Made by a program: the position numbers and the translations under genes. From Massilia rhizosphaerae (GTDB taxonomy: Bacteria; Pseudomonadota; Gammaproteobacteria; Burkholderiales; Burkholderiaceae_D), in NCBI RefSeq assembly GCF_016093545.1, contig NZ_JADKYX010000028.1, positions 37,782-101,781 of the forward strand: a stretch of DNA of 64,000 bases, read 5' to 3'. The notes beneath the pieces were generated by a model. That model was not told the origin of the DNA, did no database searches, and saw only the letters and a program-made list of their open reading frames with translations. This document shows, one piece after another, positions 15,266 to 25,331 of this stretch (position 1 is its first letter; each line of letters begins with the position of its first letter).

Positions 15266-17424
15266 AATAAAACCTTCTTCATCCGATTGGTAAATTTCGT
15301 TCGCTCTTTGAGACCGTTTTCCCCGCCATTGATGGCCAATGTAACTCCGTGGATGTCGTCCAGATCCATTGCGGCTACGCTGCTGTGTCGGAACACTGTA
15401 ACGTACCAGCAGCCCGCATCGATACTGTTGAAACTGTTTCCAATTAATCTCTCAGGATTTTCCACGGGTGGGTAACGCTTGGTAGAGTCGCGCTCCCATC
15501 CGATATCGAAATCTTTGCCTTTTTTTAACCAACCTTTGAAGCACCAATATTCTGCATAATTGTATCGGCCTGTCAGTTGTTTAAATCCGCGTCCCTTAAA
15601 GCGAGGCCCATCGCCTGGCTGGCAGTTGCCAAGTACGTGGCTATTCTCGTACTGAGTGCCTGAATCGCCTTCCAGCATAGCGTTGAGGCTTCTGCTTTCC
15701 ACCGCACCCTGACCGAAGACGTGAGCTTGGCGCAGTCGAGAGTTGATCCCGTAGCGGTAGCAGCACTTGTTGAGATCAACACGGTATTTTTCGCGCACCT
15801 CGGTCGGAGTGCCATGACTGATTTCTTCGTCCGAGCCGCTCTTTTCGGGATAAATCAGTTCCAATTCATTTTTCGAGAGCCACATGCATTTCGCCAAGTG
15901 CTCGATGAACCTGATCGGATGCGCATGCCATAATATTGTCGCGGTGGGCAAGCCCGGCACCTGTTCCCAGAACGAGAGTCGCTCGATATGCGTAGTCAGC
16001 TTGGTGAACTGCTCAGTTGTCAGTTTGGCGGCGCCAAATTCTTCTTGTGTGACGCGTGCGAAGCGTTTCGCAATGTCTTGTTTGCTCCACTCTGTCGGGT
16101 GGCAAGTGATCAGGTGCCGCAGCTTGGCCTGGTCGGTGTCCAGCGCACTAAGATTCTTGTCAGCGCGGTCTTTTTCGTAATCGTCGTACAGCTTCCGGAT
16201 GCCGTCGTCGTCAATAAAGCCGTCTTTACTGAACAGGCCGTGCTCTTCAAGCTTGTAAAAATCCGGCCAGTCGGCGTCGCTGGTGTAATGAAGTGTGGAT
16301 TTCTCGGCCCAATACAAGCTGTTGGTCTCAGGCATATACACTTGCACCCAGCTTTTACCGTCAACTGTCTCCTCACGGAATTCGCCAGCTTTCAGCCAAG
16401 GATCCACCCAAGGGACGATCGATGTACCTTTGGCCAGGGTCTTGTGGTTCTTGCTCGGGTTATTCCTGTAGCAGTGCAATTCTTCGGCATTCGCATGATA
16501 TTGGCTGTGCTTGGTTGTCTGCTTCTTGTTCTTGAGGGCCGGTCCGTCAATGTCCATTCTGGTGATCTGGTCGTCGCTCACCCAATAGGAATGCTTACCG
16601 ACGGTGACTTTTTTGTAGCCGTCCCCCGACTCTTCCTTGCTCACGCTCAGCGGCTTTGCGGGATCGACGGTGATCGTCTCCTTGATCTGCAGCTCCTCCA
16701 AGACGCGCAGTTCGCTGGTAAGGATGCAGCGGCCCCACACCGTTTTCGCTGCATTGTCGAGGAACGTTAAATCATCGAAGAAGATTTCGAAGTGGATACC
16801 ACGCGATGGCGTGGTCATATTGTCAGGAATGGTGCCGCAATAACCCAGGATATCGCCGCGCCGCACGCGCTGGTAACCGTTGTCGCAACGGCAGGTGCCA
16901 TCGGCGGTCGGGGCGACGGATTCGGCATGGGATTTGACCACGGCGGCGTGCTTGTGCTTGCCCAGCATCGGCTGGCCATTTCCATCAAGCTGCGTATGTT
17001 CCGCTACAGTTTTTCGCAGGAAGTTAACCGCCTGCGCACCGGTCTTGCCCTTGACCTCACCCCACGCGCGCAGGTGCATGTAGAGCGAGTAAAAGGTCAG
17101 CTTGGAGCTGCCGAGGGTGGTCTGGCCGAGTTCAGTTTCATGCTTGAGCAGGACGAAGCTACGGGAGTACGGATTCTTGTCGAAATAGGCGTCGGTGGAG
17201 TCAGCGTCGTCGTAGCGGTAGGCCACCACCTCGCCGTCGGCGATCGCGCGGATCGGCGTGGTACGGTCGCTCGGATGCACGTGCACGCCGCCGTGCCAGA
17301 AGCGGTTCTTGCCCATCGGGTAGGGGCCGCTCAGAATTTCGCTATTGTTGAACATCGCATCGGGCATTACCCGCTGCTGGTTTCCCTTGGAATATGGAAT
17401 ATCGATGGGATAGGTAATGATCAT
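15262..17424 (-). CDS. T6SS peptidoglycan-hydrolase effector, M23-like plus GH19/lysozyme-like domains
   Basis: A 720-residue protein with no signal peptide. Residues 1-230 resemble an M23/LytM endopeptidase fold (WHGGVHVHPSD, AIADGEVVAYR, YMHLRAWG, GIHFEIF). The canonical HxGxD reads HGGVH at residues 44-48 and the HxH motif reads GIH at 209-211, so zinc binding may be altered. A middle part has SH3-like segments. The C-terminal 180 residues resemble GH19/lysozyme-type hydrolases (GQGAVESRSLN with the likely catalytic Glu, then KGRGFKQLTGRYNY). It lies 18 bases downstream of vgrG. The likely role is delivery through VgrG into the periplasm of rivals to cut cell wall. Confidence 0.8.
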   Translation of the reverse strand: MIITYPIDIPYSKGNQQRVMPDAMFNNSEILSGPYPMGKNRFWHGGVHVHPSDRTTPIRAIADGEVVAYRYDDADSTDAYFDKNPYSRSFVLLKHETELGQTTLGSSKLTFYSLYMHLRAWGEVKGKTGAQAVNFLRKTVAEHTQLDGNGQPMLGKHKHAAVVKSHAESVAPTADGTCRCDNGYQRVRRGDILGYCGTIPDNMTTPSRGIHFEIFFDDLTFLDNAAKTVWGRCILTSELRVLEELQIKETITVDPAKPLSVSKEESGDGYKKVTVGKHSYWVSDDQITRMDIDGPALKNKKQTTKHSQYHANAEELHCYRNNPSKNHKTLAKGTSIVPWVDPWLKAGEFREETVDGKSWVQVYMPETNSLYWAEKSTLHYTSDADWPDFYKLEEHGLFSKDGFIDDDGIRKLYDDYEKDRADKNLSALDTDQAKLRHLITCHPTEWSKQDIAKRFARVTQEEFGAAKLTTEQFTKLTTHIERLSFWEQVPGLPTATILWHAHPIRFIEHLAKCMWLSKNELELIYPEKSGSDEEISHGTPTEVREKYRVDLNKCCYRYGINSRLRQAHVFGQGAVESRSLNAMLEGDSGTQYENSHVLGNCQPGDGPRFKGRGFKQLTGRYNYAEYWCFKGWLKKGKDFDIGWERDSTKRYPPVENPERLIGNSFNSIDAGCWYVTVFRHSSVAAMDLDDIHGVTLAINGGENGLKERTKFTNRMKKVLL

Positions 17425-17442
17425 CTTGATTGAGTCGCCCGC

Positions 17443-19926
17443 TTATGCCGAGAAGATAAAAGTGCCTTTTGGATCGTGACCGCCCTGACTGGGGATCAAT
17501 ACGTTGGCATCCATGCTCTTTGCGTCAACGAAGCTATGCGTCGCCGCATGCGCGACAAAGGTGCCGCTGGTGCCGTGTTCGATTCCACTGGCAGAGAACT
17601 TCGCGTAGCTGCCCCCGCCATTGATCACGACGTCTTCCTTGGCGGTAATGGTGATCGTATTCGCGCTCTGCGTAATGTTTAGCCTGGCTAGAAGATTGAT
17701 GCTGTCCGACAGCGCTTCCATGTCGATGTTTCCTGCCGAGGCGACCATCTTCATTCCGGCCTTGTGCACGAACAGGCGGAGGGTCCGGCGGATACTGGCG
17801 AACAGGCTATCTCCGCTGGCGATTGACAGGCTACGGCCGGTCGTGAGCGCGGTATTCCCATCGCTGGCGATGTGCGTCGACCGCGCCGTCGAAGTCACGA
17901 TGCCGGCAGGGCTGGACAGCACGAGGTGCGGTTGAGCCAGCTCCGGGAACTTGGCGTCGTCGGTCCCGTTACCTTTGATGCTCTCATTTTGCTTCTTGAT
18001 GACGTCAACCACGGCGCCCTGCTGCGCCGGCGAATCTTGTGCACTGTTCAGCGTGGCCGTTTCCGCCAGGTTTTCGTGAATCTCGCCTGCTGCAGATAGG
18101 CGTTCGACGGTTTCGCCCATGTCCTTGCTGTGTAGGGCGGCATTGTTGCGCGATTCGGTCGTGATCAACATACCCATCGCCGCACGGGCTACTCCGTGCC
18201 CATCAGTCCGTAACTCCCACCCTTCACCGCGAGGGTCTTTCCTGCCGGACGTGTCCTCGATCCGTGTAATGTGCCCAAGCGACAACTGACTGCACTGATG
18301 ATCGCTTTTCAGCTGCGCCTGGATCTTGCCGGCAGTATCGTCAAGGATCAGGTGATTGCCGCGCCGGCCGTCTTCGCCCAATTCCCTGCTGCGCAAACCG
18401 CTCAACGCCCGCTGGCTAGGCAATTGCCAAGGAGGCATGTGTTTGGCGTTGTACAGCGCCCCAAGAATCACAGGGTGATCGATGTTCGCATCCAGAAAAA
18501 CTACCGCCACTTCCTCGCCCACCCGCGGCAGGCGAATATTCCCGAACCGGCTGCCCGCGCCCGGCGACATGACGCGCAGCCACGCGGAACTGTTCTCGTC
18601 GGAGTTGCCCAGCCGGTCCCAGTGGTGTTGGATCTTGACACGTCCGTAGCCATCGGTATGGATCTCGGCACCGGCGGGCCCGACCACGATGGCCGTCTGG
18701 ATGCCGGGGTAGGTGCACGGCTGGCTGTTGTAGTGCCGGCCCGGGCGCCACGGGATGTCCTTGCGCACGCACCGGAAGGTGTTCTCGTAATGCGATGGCG
18801 CGCCCGGTCCGGCCTGGTAGTTGTTGCTGGCCTCGTGGTCGACGGACAGGATCAGGTAGTGGCGATTCCGGATGCTGGGCTTGGCCGGTTCGCCGTGCCT
18901 GGGCGACTGCAACTCGGCACTGAAGTGATCGGCCAGCTTGAAGTAGCGGCCCGGCTGGGCGGTCCGGTCGTTGCCGCGGGCTTCGAAGTATTGCCTGTTG
19001 GCGTCGCGCTCGCCCATGCGCTGGTAGGCGAGTTTTTCCCCCTCGTTGTGCGTGCGGAAACCGTACGAGCCCGTGTTCTCGTAGATTTCGTACGGAAAGA
19101 CGTCGCCCTGGTCGTTCAGGGACTCGGCGGTCGAGCGCTGCGCAATCGGGTTCTTGTAGTCGAAGCTCACCAATGTCGTCTGGCCCGAGCCGATCCGGCG
19201 TACGGGACGCCATTCGCGGATGCCGTCGTCTTCCAGCGAGCCCGCCTTGTCGCGGAACGGGATCGTTTCCGAATCGTCGATGCCGGTCGGGTCGATGGGC
19301 CGCACGAGCGTCGTCCTGTCGTACAGCCACAGCGTGTGTCCATCCGCCCGGTGCTCGTAGTGGTACGCCAGCCCCAGCGCCTCCCAGCGGCGGTGCAAAT
19401 GGTTGTAGTCGGTCTCGTCGTACTGGTTCGCGCAGGTCATCCGCGGAAATTCGTCGACGATGTGCGTGCGCCAGTCGGCCTGGCGGTAATGGGCGAAGGT
19501 GAGTTCGGTCAGTTCGATGACGCTCTTGCCGTGGAACGACACGTTGTCCTTGCGCAGCTTGGCGAATGCCAACCAGGGTTCGAGCACCATGCGATAGAAG
19601 GCGAAACCGCCGTCGGCGCGCAGGAACTGGAATTCGGTGACGTAGCCGTTGAAGTAGCGCAATGAGCCGTCTTCGCGCACGACGGATATCGTCACCATCC
19701 TGGCCATCATCGACTTCAGGGGGAGCTGCGCGTCATCGGACAGGAGTTCGACGTCGAAGCGGAAGCAGCGCGAGATTTCCTCGTGTGCGCTCAGTCGGTT
19801 GGGCAGGAGGATGGCGTCCGGTCCGTCGCCGCGTGGGAAAGCCAGGCGTATCAAGCGGTCGTGCTGCGCACCGAGACCGAACGCCGATAGCGCGGCGCCC
19901 GCCGCGATCGCTTGGCTCCCATCCAT
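17443..19926 (-). CDS. vgrG: Type VI secretion spike protein VgrG
   Basis: An 827-residue spike protein. An N-terminal gp27/gp44-like part runs to about residue 420 (VELLSDDAQLPLKSM, NGYVTEFQFL). A gp5-like OB-fold follows (GYGRVKIQHHWDRLG, WLRVMSPGAG, RVGEEVAVVFLDANIDHPVILG). Last come a DUF2345 domain and a beta-helix tail (DVVINGGGSYAKFSA). VgrG trimers tip the Hcp tube and carry cargo. No tss/tag genes, PAAR or DUF4123 adaptor are nearby, so this is an orphan vgrG cargo island that depends on a main cluster elsewhere. Confidence 0.95.
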   Translation of the reverse strand: MDGSQAIAAGAALSAFGLGAQHDRLIRLAFPRGDGPDAILLPNRLSAHEEISRCFRFDVELLSDDAQLPLKSMMARMVTISVVREDGSLRYFNGYVTEFQFLRADGGFAFYRMVLEPWLAFAKLRKDNVSFHGKSVIELTELTFAHYRQADWRTHIVDEFPRMTCANQYDETDYNHLHRRWEALGLAYHYEHRADGHTLWLYDRTTLVRPIDPTGIDDSETIPFRDKAGSLEDDGIREWRPVRRIGSGQTTLVSFDYKNPIAQRSTAESLNDQGDVFPYEIYENTGSYGFRTHNEGEKLAYQRMGERDANRQYFEARGNDRTAQPGRYFKLADHFSAELQSPRHGEPAKPSIRNRHYLILSVDHEASNNYQAGPGAPSHYENTFRCVRKDIPWRPGRHYNSQPCTYPGIQTAIVVGPAGAEIHTDGYGRVKIQHHWDRLGNSDENSSAWLRVMSPGAGSRFGNIRLPRVGEEVAVVFLDANIDHPVILGALYNAKHMPPWQLPSQRALSGLRSRELGEDGRRGNHLILDDTAGKIQAQLKSDHQCSQLSLGHITRIEDTSGRKDPRGEGWELRTDGHGVARAAMGMLITTESRNNAALHSKDMGETVERLSAAGEIHENLAETATLNSAQDSPAQQGAVVDVIKKQNESIKGNGTDDAKFPELAQPHLVLSSPAGIVTSTARSTHIASDGNTALTTGRSLSIASGDSLFASIRRTLRLFVHKAGMKMVASAGNIDMEALSDSINLLARLNITQSANTITITAKEDVVINGGGSYAKFSASGIEHGTSGTFVAHAATHSFVDAKSMDANVLIPSQGGHDPKGTFIFSA

Positions 19927-20077
19927 GTCTCGCCTCCGATGGTTGATCAGGTATCCGGTTTCCGTCGGTTAACGTAACCAATAGGTCTGGGGCGATCTTG
20001 ATAAAGAGCAAGACCTGGGATTCTGCTGCGCGACCGATTGTCCCTGCATCCTCGAGCGATGAATTAACATAAGCGGC

Positions 20078-23000
20078 ATGAAATCCGAAACAATCGATAT
20101 GAACGACCGCAAGCCGCAATCCGACGCCGGCCGTATTTTGCGCTTCTGGCACCAGGTTGAATTTTTCATCCCATTTGACCTCGAACAGCAGGTCATGGAA
20201 GCGCACGACGCGGAATGGGCCGTTCAGACCTGGTCCGTGGCCGCCTTGCGGCGCGCGGAACGTCCCCTATGGCAGCCGTGCCTGCCGCCTGGGCGCGAGC
20301 TCACCGGCTTCGACGTGTATTTCGGCGTGTTCGACAAGTCGCTCCTCGCCGAGGTGACGCGGCAGGTGTTGCGCGCGTCACCGACGGAAGGCGAAACCGT
20401 CGAGCAGGACGAGCGCGGCGCGTTGGAGGGTCTGACCTGCATGGCGAAACTCAGGATCGGGCCGGCCGGCGAACCCGGGTTGGACGACGTTTCCGTTTCT
20501 ACTGCGCCGTGGGCGTTGGGGCGGATACAACGGGCCGGTCGGCTGGACGCGCTGGATTTCGATGCCTTCCAGGCCGGCATCGAGGATCTCAAGGAATCGC
20601 TGCGGGAATTCCGCCGCGCGCGGCCGACGGCGTGGGCGCGGGAGGCGGGCACCGGCGAGTCCGTCATGATGCCGGTTCCCCTTTCTGCGCAAGAACTGCT
20701 GACGTTGCAGGCGGTGTTCGAAGACTGGACGGGATTCGCGCCCGCGGCCGGGCGCGACGGTATCGCGGCCATCGTCATCCGGGCCCGCAGCGTCGAAGAA
20801 AATCCGAAAAAGCGGCAGGCGAATGCGAAGGCTTCCGCGGAGCGCGGCGGCGGACCGCGTGTCGCATCGGACGACGAGGACGACGAGGACGCCGCCGGCG
20901 GCGCGGACGAGATCGAAGTCGAGATCCTCAACAGTTTTTTTGCCAAGGATATCGAGCGCGCTATCGCCTCGCTGGAGCGCGGCACGGCGAGCCCGGCGTT
21001 GCATGCCTATCTCGCGCCGCTGCCCCAGGAGCGGCGCCTCGACTTGTACACGGCGCCCGGCAGGGAGGCGATGCTCGCGGCGCTTGCGCCGGCACGGCTG
21101 CCGTCCGCCCACTGGCCCGGCGAACCCGCGCATGCGATGAGCTTGATGCAGCAGTTCGCCATCAACGGTCTGTTCGAACGGCTCGAATCCGGCGGCGTCT
21201 TTTCCGTGAACGGACCGCCCGGCACCGGCAAGACGACGCTGCTGCGCGACGTGTTCGCCGAACTGATCACGCGGCGCGCCCGCGCGCTGGCGGGTCTCGC
21301 ACGCGCGGGCGAGGCCTTCGCCGACGTCGTGCAGGTCGATTTCCAGAACGGGGGGAGTTGCGCCGTCGCGCGCCTGCGGCCGGAACTCGCCGGCTTCGAA
21401 ATGGTGGTCGCGTCGTCCAACAACGCGGCCGTCGAGAACCTCTCGCGCGACCTGCCCAAGTCGAAGGCGTTGGGGAAGACGGGCAAGACGCCCTGGCGTG
21501 ACGCGCAAGGCGGCGCGCGGGCGGGCTACCTCAGGACGGTGGCGCACAACATCGCCGCGCGCACCGCCAAGGGTGACTATGCCAAGCTCGGTGCGGACGA
21601 TGCCCCCTGGGGACTGGTCGCCTGCGCGCTCGGCCGCAAGGGCAATCGCACCGGCTTCGCGTTCCGCCTGGCGGCCGATGCGAAGCGGGCGGAATGGCCC
21701 GTCAAGGGTTTCGACCCCGACGTTCATCAATCGATCTGGACGTGGCGCGAAAAATATTCGGGCCCCAGTTTCGCCGAGGCGCGCGCGGCGTTCGCAGCGG
21801 CCGACCGGGCGGTCGCGCAACGCATTGCGCTGCTCGATCGATATGCGGCCCTCAGCATGCGGCTGCGTGGCCGCACCCGGGCCGCGTTTTGCGCCGACGC
21901 CGACGAACGGCGGACGCATGCGGCACAGGCCCACGAAGCCGCGCAGGCGGCGCTCGCGCAGCTCGACGATGAACAGGCATTGTGTACGCGCCAGCTCGAC
22001 TCGCTGCGTGAGGAACTCCGTCTGGCCGAACGGATGCGCCCCGCATGGTGGGTGCGCTGGTTGCGGCGCGAGCGCGAGCAGGTGTTCCAGGCCGAGCAGG
22101 CCGACAACCTGCGCCAGCAGCGCGAGTGGCTGGCGCGCAGGCGCGCCGTCGACACCGCGATCGCCGACGGCCGCCGCCGCGTCCAGGATGCCTCCGCGGA
22201 CCACGCCCGGGCGCAGCGCGAGTTGGCAGAGCGGGAGCAGGAATGGGAGGTACTCCAGCGCGAACGCGATGCATTGGCCGGGCAGTTCCCGGGGATGGAT
22301 GGGCCCGACGATGCCGCCGCGCTGGAGGAGCCCGGCTGGCAGATCCAGGGACTCTGGCATGACGAAACGGTCAACGCGCTGCGCTCGTCACTGTTCGTCG
22401 CGGCGCTGGCGCTGCATGAGGCGTGGCTCGCCGAAGTCCTGCAAAACGGGGGCGGGTTCGGCGGCAACCTGGTGGCAGTCACCCGCATGCTGGGCGGCAA
22501 GCGGCTGCTGCAGAGCGAACATGCGCAGGCCATCTGGCAAAGCCTGTTCATGGTCGTGCCGGTGGTGTCCAGCACGTTCGCGTCGATTGCGACACAGTTC
22601 CGCGACCTGGGCCCGGACAGCCTTGGCTGGCTGTTCATCGACGAGGCGGGCCAGGCGGTGCCGCAGGCGGCGGTGGGGGCGCTGTGGCGTTCCAGGCGCG
22701 CCGTCGTGGTGGGCGATCCGCTGCAGATCGAGCCCGTGTTCACCGTACCCATCAAGTTGATCGAGGCGCTGGCCCGGACCGCGCGACTTCCCGCCGGACA
22801 ACCGGTCGAGCCGCACCTGGCGTCGGTGCAGAACCTGGCCGATGAGGCGAATGGGCTGGGTGCGCGAATCGAGGCCGATGGCACGAACCAGTGGATCGGC
22901 AGTCCGCTGCGGGTGCACCGGCGCTGCGTCGATCCGATGTTCACGATCGCGAACCAGATCGCCTATCGCGGCAAGATGATCTATTTCGACCAGCACGACC

Positions 23001-23599
23001 CGGCGCTGCGCCTGCCGCCGCCCGACAGCCTCGACGTCGGCCCCAGCGCGTGGGTCGACATCGGCGGCGTGGCTCAGGACAAGCAGGCCGTTCCGGAGCA
23101 GATCGAACTGGTGTGCAGGGCCATCGTGGAACTCAGCCTGCGCACGGGCGGGTTGCCCTCCCTGTACGTGATTTCGCCGTTCCGGCGCATCAAGGAGGCG
23201 TTGGCACGCAGGCTCGTGAATGCCGCTGTCTGGCCGGCCGGCAGCCAGCCGCCGGCGCGCACGTTGCGCGACTGGTGCCGGACACGCATCGGCACGGTCC
23301 ACACGTTCCAGGGCAAGGAAGAAAGCATGGTCTGGATGGTGCTGGGATGCGATGCCGCCACGCGTGGTGCGGCCGTGTGGGCGGCCGGCAAGCCGAACCT
23401 GTTCAACGTGGCCCTCACGCGGGCGCAGCACCGCTTTTTCCTCATCGGCGATGCCGGCCTGTGGGGTGGCTTGCCGCACTTTGCCGACGCCTCCGCGGCG
23501 TTGCTGCCGCGGATACGTCCCGACGTCTTCCTTCAGCGCGTCGGGATGGGAACCGCGGGGGCGGCGCGTGCGTCGGCCGGGACCTGCGTCAACGGGTAG
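20078..23599 (+). CDS. Large SF1 (Upf1/Dna2-like) DNA/RNA helicase
   Basis: A 1173-residue protein. Walker A GPPGTGKTT lies near residue 379 and Walker B LFIDEAGQA near 850. Motif IV-VI signatures follow (TVHTFQGKEES, NVALTRAQHRFFLIGD). Residues 600-750 between the motor halves are rich in Arg, Glu, Gln and Ala and likely coiled coil. The N-terminal 350 residues (RFWHQVEFFIPFDL) are not recognised. It is transcribed divergently from vgrG. Stand-alone helicases of this type occur in defence islands, but no nuclease or methylase partner lies next to it. The role is unknown. Confidence 0.85.
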   Translation: MKSETIDMNDRKPQSDAGRILRFWHQVEFFIPFDLEQQVMEAHDAEWAVQTWSVAALRRAERPLWQPCLPPGRELTGFDVYFGVFDKSLLAEVTRQVLRASPTEGETVEQDERGALEGLTCMAKLRIGPAGEPGLDDVSVSTAPWALGRIQRAGRLDALDFDAFQAGIEDLKESLREFRRARPTAWAREAGTGESVMMPVPLSAQELLTLQAVFEDWTGFAPAAGRDGIAAIVIRARSVEENPKKRQANAKASAERGGGPRVASDDEDDEDAAGGADEIEVEILNSFFAKDIERAIASLERGTASPALHAYLAPLPQERRLDLYTAPGREAMLAALAPARLPSAHWPGEPAHAMSLMQQFAINGLFERLESGGVFSVNGPPGTGKTTLLRDVFAELITRRARALAGLARAGEAFADVVQVDFQNGGSCAVARLRPELAGFEMVVASSNNAAVENLSRDLPKSKALGKTGKTPWRDAQGGARAGYLRTVAHNIAARTAKGDYAKLGADDAPWGLVACALGRKGNRTGFAFRLAADAKRAEWPVKGFDPDVHQSIWTWREKYSGPSFAEARAAFAAADRAVAQRIALLDRYAALSMRLRGRTRAAFCADADERRTHAAQAHEAAQAALAQLDDEQALCTRQLDSLREELRLAERMRPAWWVRWLRREREQVFQAEQADNLRQQREWLARRRAVDTAIADGRRRVQDASADHARAQRELAEREQEWEVLQRERDALAGQFPGMDGPDDAAALEEPGWQIQGLWHDETVNALRSSLFVAALALHEAWLAEVLQNGGGFGGNLVAVTRMLGGKRLLQSEHAQAIWQSLFMVVPVVSSTFASIATQFRDLGPDSLGWLFIDEAGQAVPQAAVGALWRSRRAVVVGDPLQIEPVFTVPIKLIEALARTARLPAGQPVEPHLASVQNLADEANGLGARIEADGTNQWIGSPLRVHRRCVDPMFTIANQIAYRGKMIYFDQHDPALRLPPPDSLDVGPSAWVDIGGVAQDKQAVPEQIELVCRAIVELSLRTGGLPSLYVISPFRRIKEALARRLVNAAVWPAGSQPPARTLRDWCRTRIGTVHTFQGKEESMVWMVLGCDAATRGAAVWAAGKPNLFNVALTRAQHRFFLIGDAGLWGGLPHFADASAALLPRIRPDVFLQRVGMGTAGAARASAGTCVNG

Positions 23600-23614
23600 C
23601 GGCCGCGGGGCGGG

Positions 23615-25322
23615 TCAGCTCAGCTTCTGCGCCAAATCCTGCGCCAACCCGCACATGGTCAACGTCGGATTCCACGACCCCGACGTCGGAAACAACCCGC
23701 CGCCGGTCACGTAGACGTTCTTCACCCCATGCGGCCGATAATCCAGGCCGACGACCGACGTGGCCGGATCCTCCCCGATCCACAACGCCGACGCCTCGTG
23801 CACGATGATCGGCAGGCGGATCTGCTGCCCGGCCGGCCGGCGCGCCTGCCAGAAGCCCTGTTCCGGCGCGCCGCCTTCGATCCAGTATTCGATCTCCGCC
23901 GCCGCATCCGCGCCCCGGCTGGCCAGGGCGGCGATGGTTTGATAGGTCGCTTCGTCGAGCACGTCCCACAGGTGCTGCTCGCGCGGGCCGGCCTGCAGTT
24001 GCACCGTGATGTTCGTCGTCGGGTCGGCGCCCGTTCGGGCGGATCCAGTTGTCGGGATTATTTTCTCCGACCTCGCCCAGGGTGGCGCACACGAACACGA
24101 CGTAGTCTTCCGAGCCGGCCAGCTGCGCCAGCGACGCGACGGCCGCGGCGTCGGGGGCTTCGTAGGCGATGGTGGCGGCGTCGCGGGCCGGGTCGCTGGA
24201 CGCGAAGGCGCTCACCTGCACGTGGTATTGCAGGCCTTGCTCGTCCTTGCCGTGCAGGTATTGCGCGCCCAGTTCCAGCGCGGCCAGGTCCTTGAACGCC
24301 GACCGCTTGACGCGCGCGATGACGTGCGACATGAAGTGGCCCGTGTAGCGCTTGCCGATGTTCGGCAGCTGGTCTCCGAAGGAGTTCATCAACAGGGTCG
24401 CGGGCGGGATCGTGCCCATCGCCAGCACGATGCGCGCGTTGCCGACGCTTAAGGGGCCGCGGCTCGTCTCGAGCGCCGTGACGGTGCCCTGGCTGTCGTG
24501 CAGCAGCCGCTTCACGATGCACTGGTCGACGAGCGCCAGCGCCTGGCCGTGGCCCTGCGCCGCGAGGGCCTGCTGGCGCTGCTGCAGGCCGAGCAGGGTG
24601 CCGACCGTCGCGTGCTTGTAGAACTTCACGCCCTGCCACTCGCTGTGGCCGACGGCCATCGGCGCCGGGAACGCGCCTTCGGCCGACGGCACGAAGCGTT
24701 TGAAGTTCTCGCGCAGGTTGGTGTCCAGCTGGCGCTGCAGGCTGCCGTAGACGCCGTCGTCGATGCGGTCGGCCGTCGTCACGTGCAGGAAGGCGCGGGC
24801 GCCCTCCCAGAAGCCGGGTTGTTGCGTGACGGCGACGAGCGCCCGCGGCCAGTCGCGCATCAGGGCCGGATCCGGGGCCGGGCACCACGCGCTCCAGTAG
24901 GTCGAGCGGCCGCCCAGCACGGGGATGTAGCCGGCCTGGAAGAACTTCGATCCGGTCGTCGCCATCGCCGCGCTGCGCGTCCATGGGTATGTCGTGCACG
25001 GGGAGGTGGTCGCCTGGAAGGCCATCGGCAGCATCTGGTAATGCACGGGCAGCCAGTAGCCGCCGCGTTCCAGCACGAGGATGCGGGCCTGTGGATTGCG
25101 CGCCAGCGCGCGGTCGATGAAGGCGACGGCCGTCGGGCCCGTGCCGATGACGATGAAGTCGTAGTTGGTCGCCTGGGCCTGCGCCCAGTCGGTCGTGAAG
25201 AAGGCGCTGGCGGCGATGCGGTCGGCGTCCGCCGTCTGCGGGCCGGGCACCGGATAGCCTTCGTTGATCCCGGCCGGCAGGCTGCCGGCCGTGGTGTAGA
25301 AACGCTTGTAGTTGGAGGACAT
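23615..25322 (-). pseudogene. GMC-family oxidoreductase, frameshifted
   Basis: About 568 residues if repaired. The N-terminal FAD-binding fold has YDFIVIGTGPTAVAF near residue 55. The C-terminal GMC part has HEASALWIGEDPATS and VTGGGLFPTSGSWNPTLT. The frame breaks at 24030-24032: the plus strand reads CCC where CC would restore continuity (NGADPTTNITV). Downstream coding then continues in the other frame to TGA at 23615. It is either a real inactivation or a base-calling error. No Tat or Sec signal is seen. The c-type cytochrome gene lies 9 bases upstream in the same operon and is a plausible electron acceptor. Confidence 0.85.
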
Positions 25323-25331
25323 GGTCTCTCC

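Noticed and set aside
13580..23600. A complete type VI secretion cluster.
   Set aside because: Only vgrG and cargo genes are present. No tssB/C, tssK-M, clpV or hcp gene is visible.
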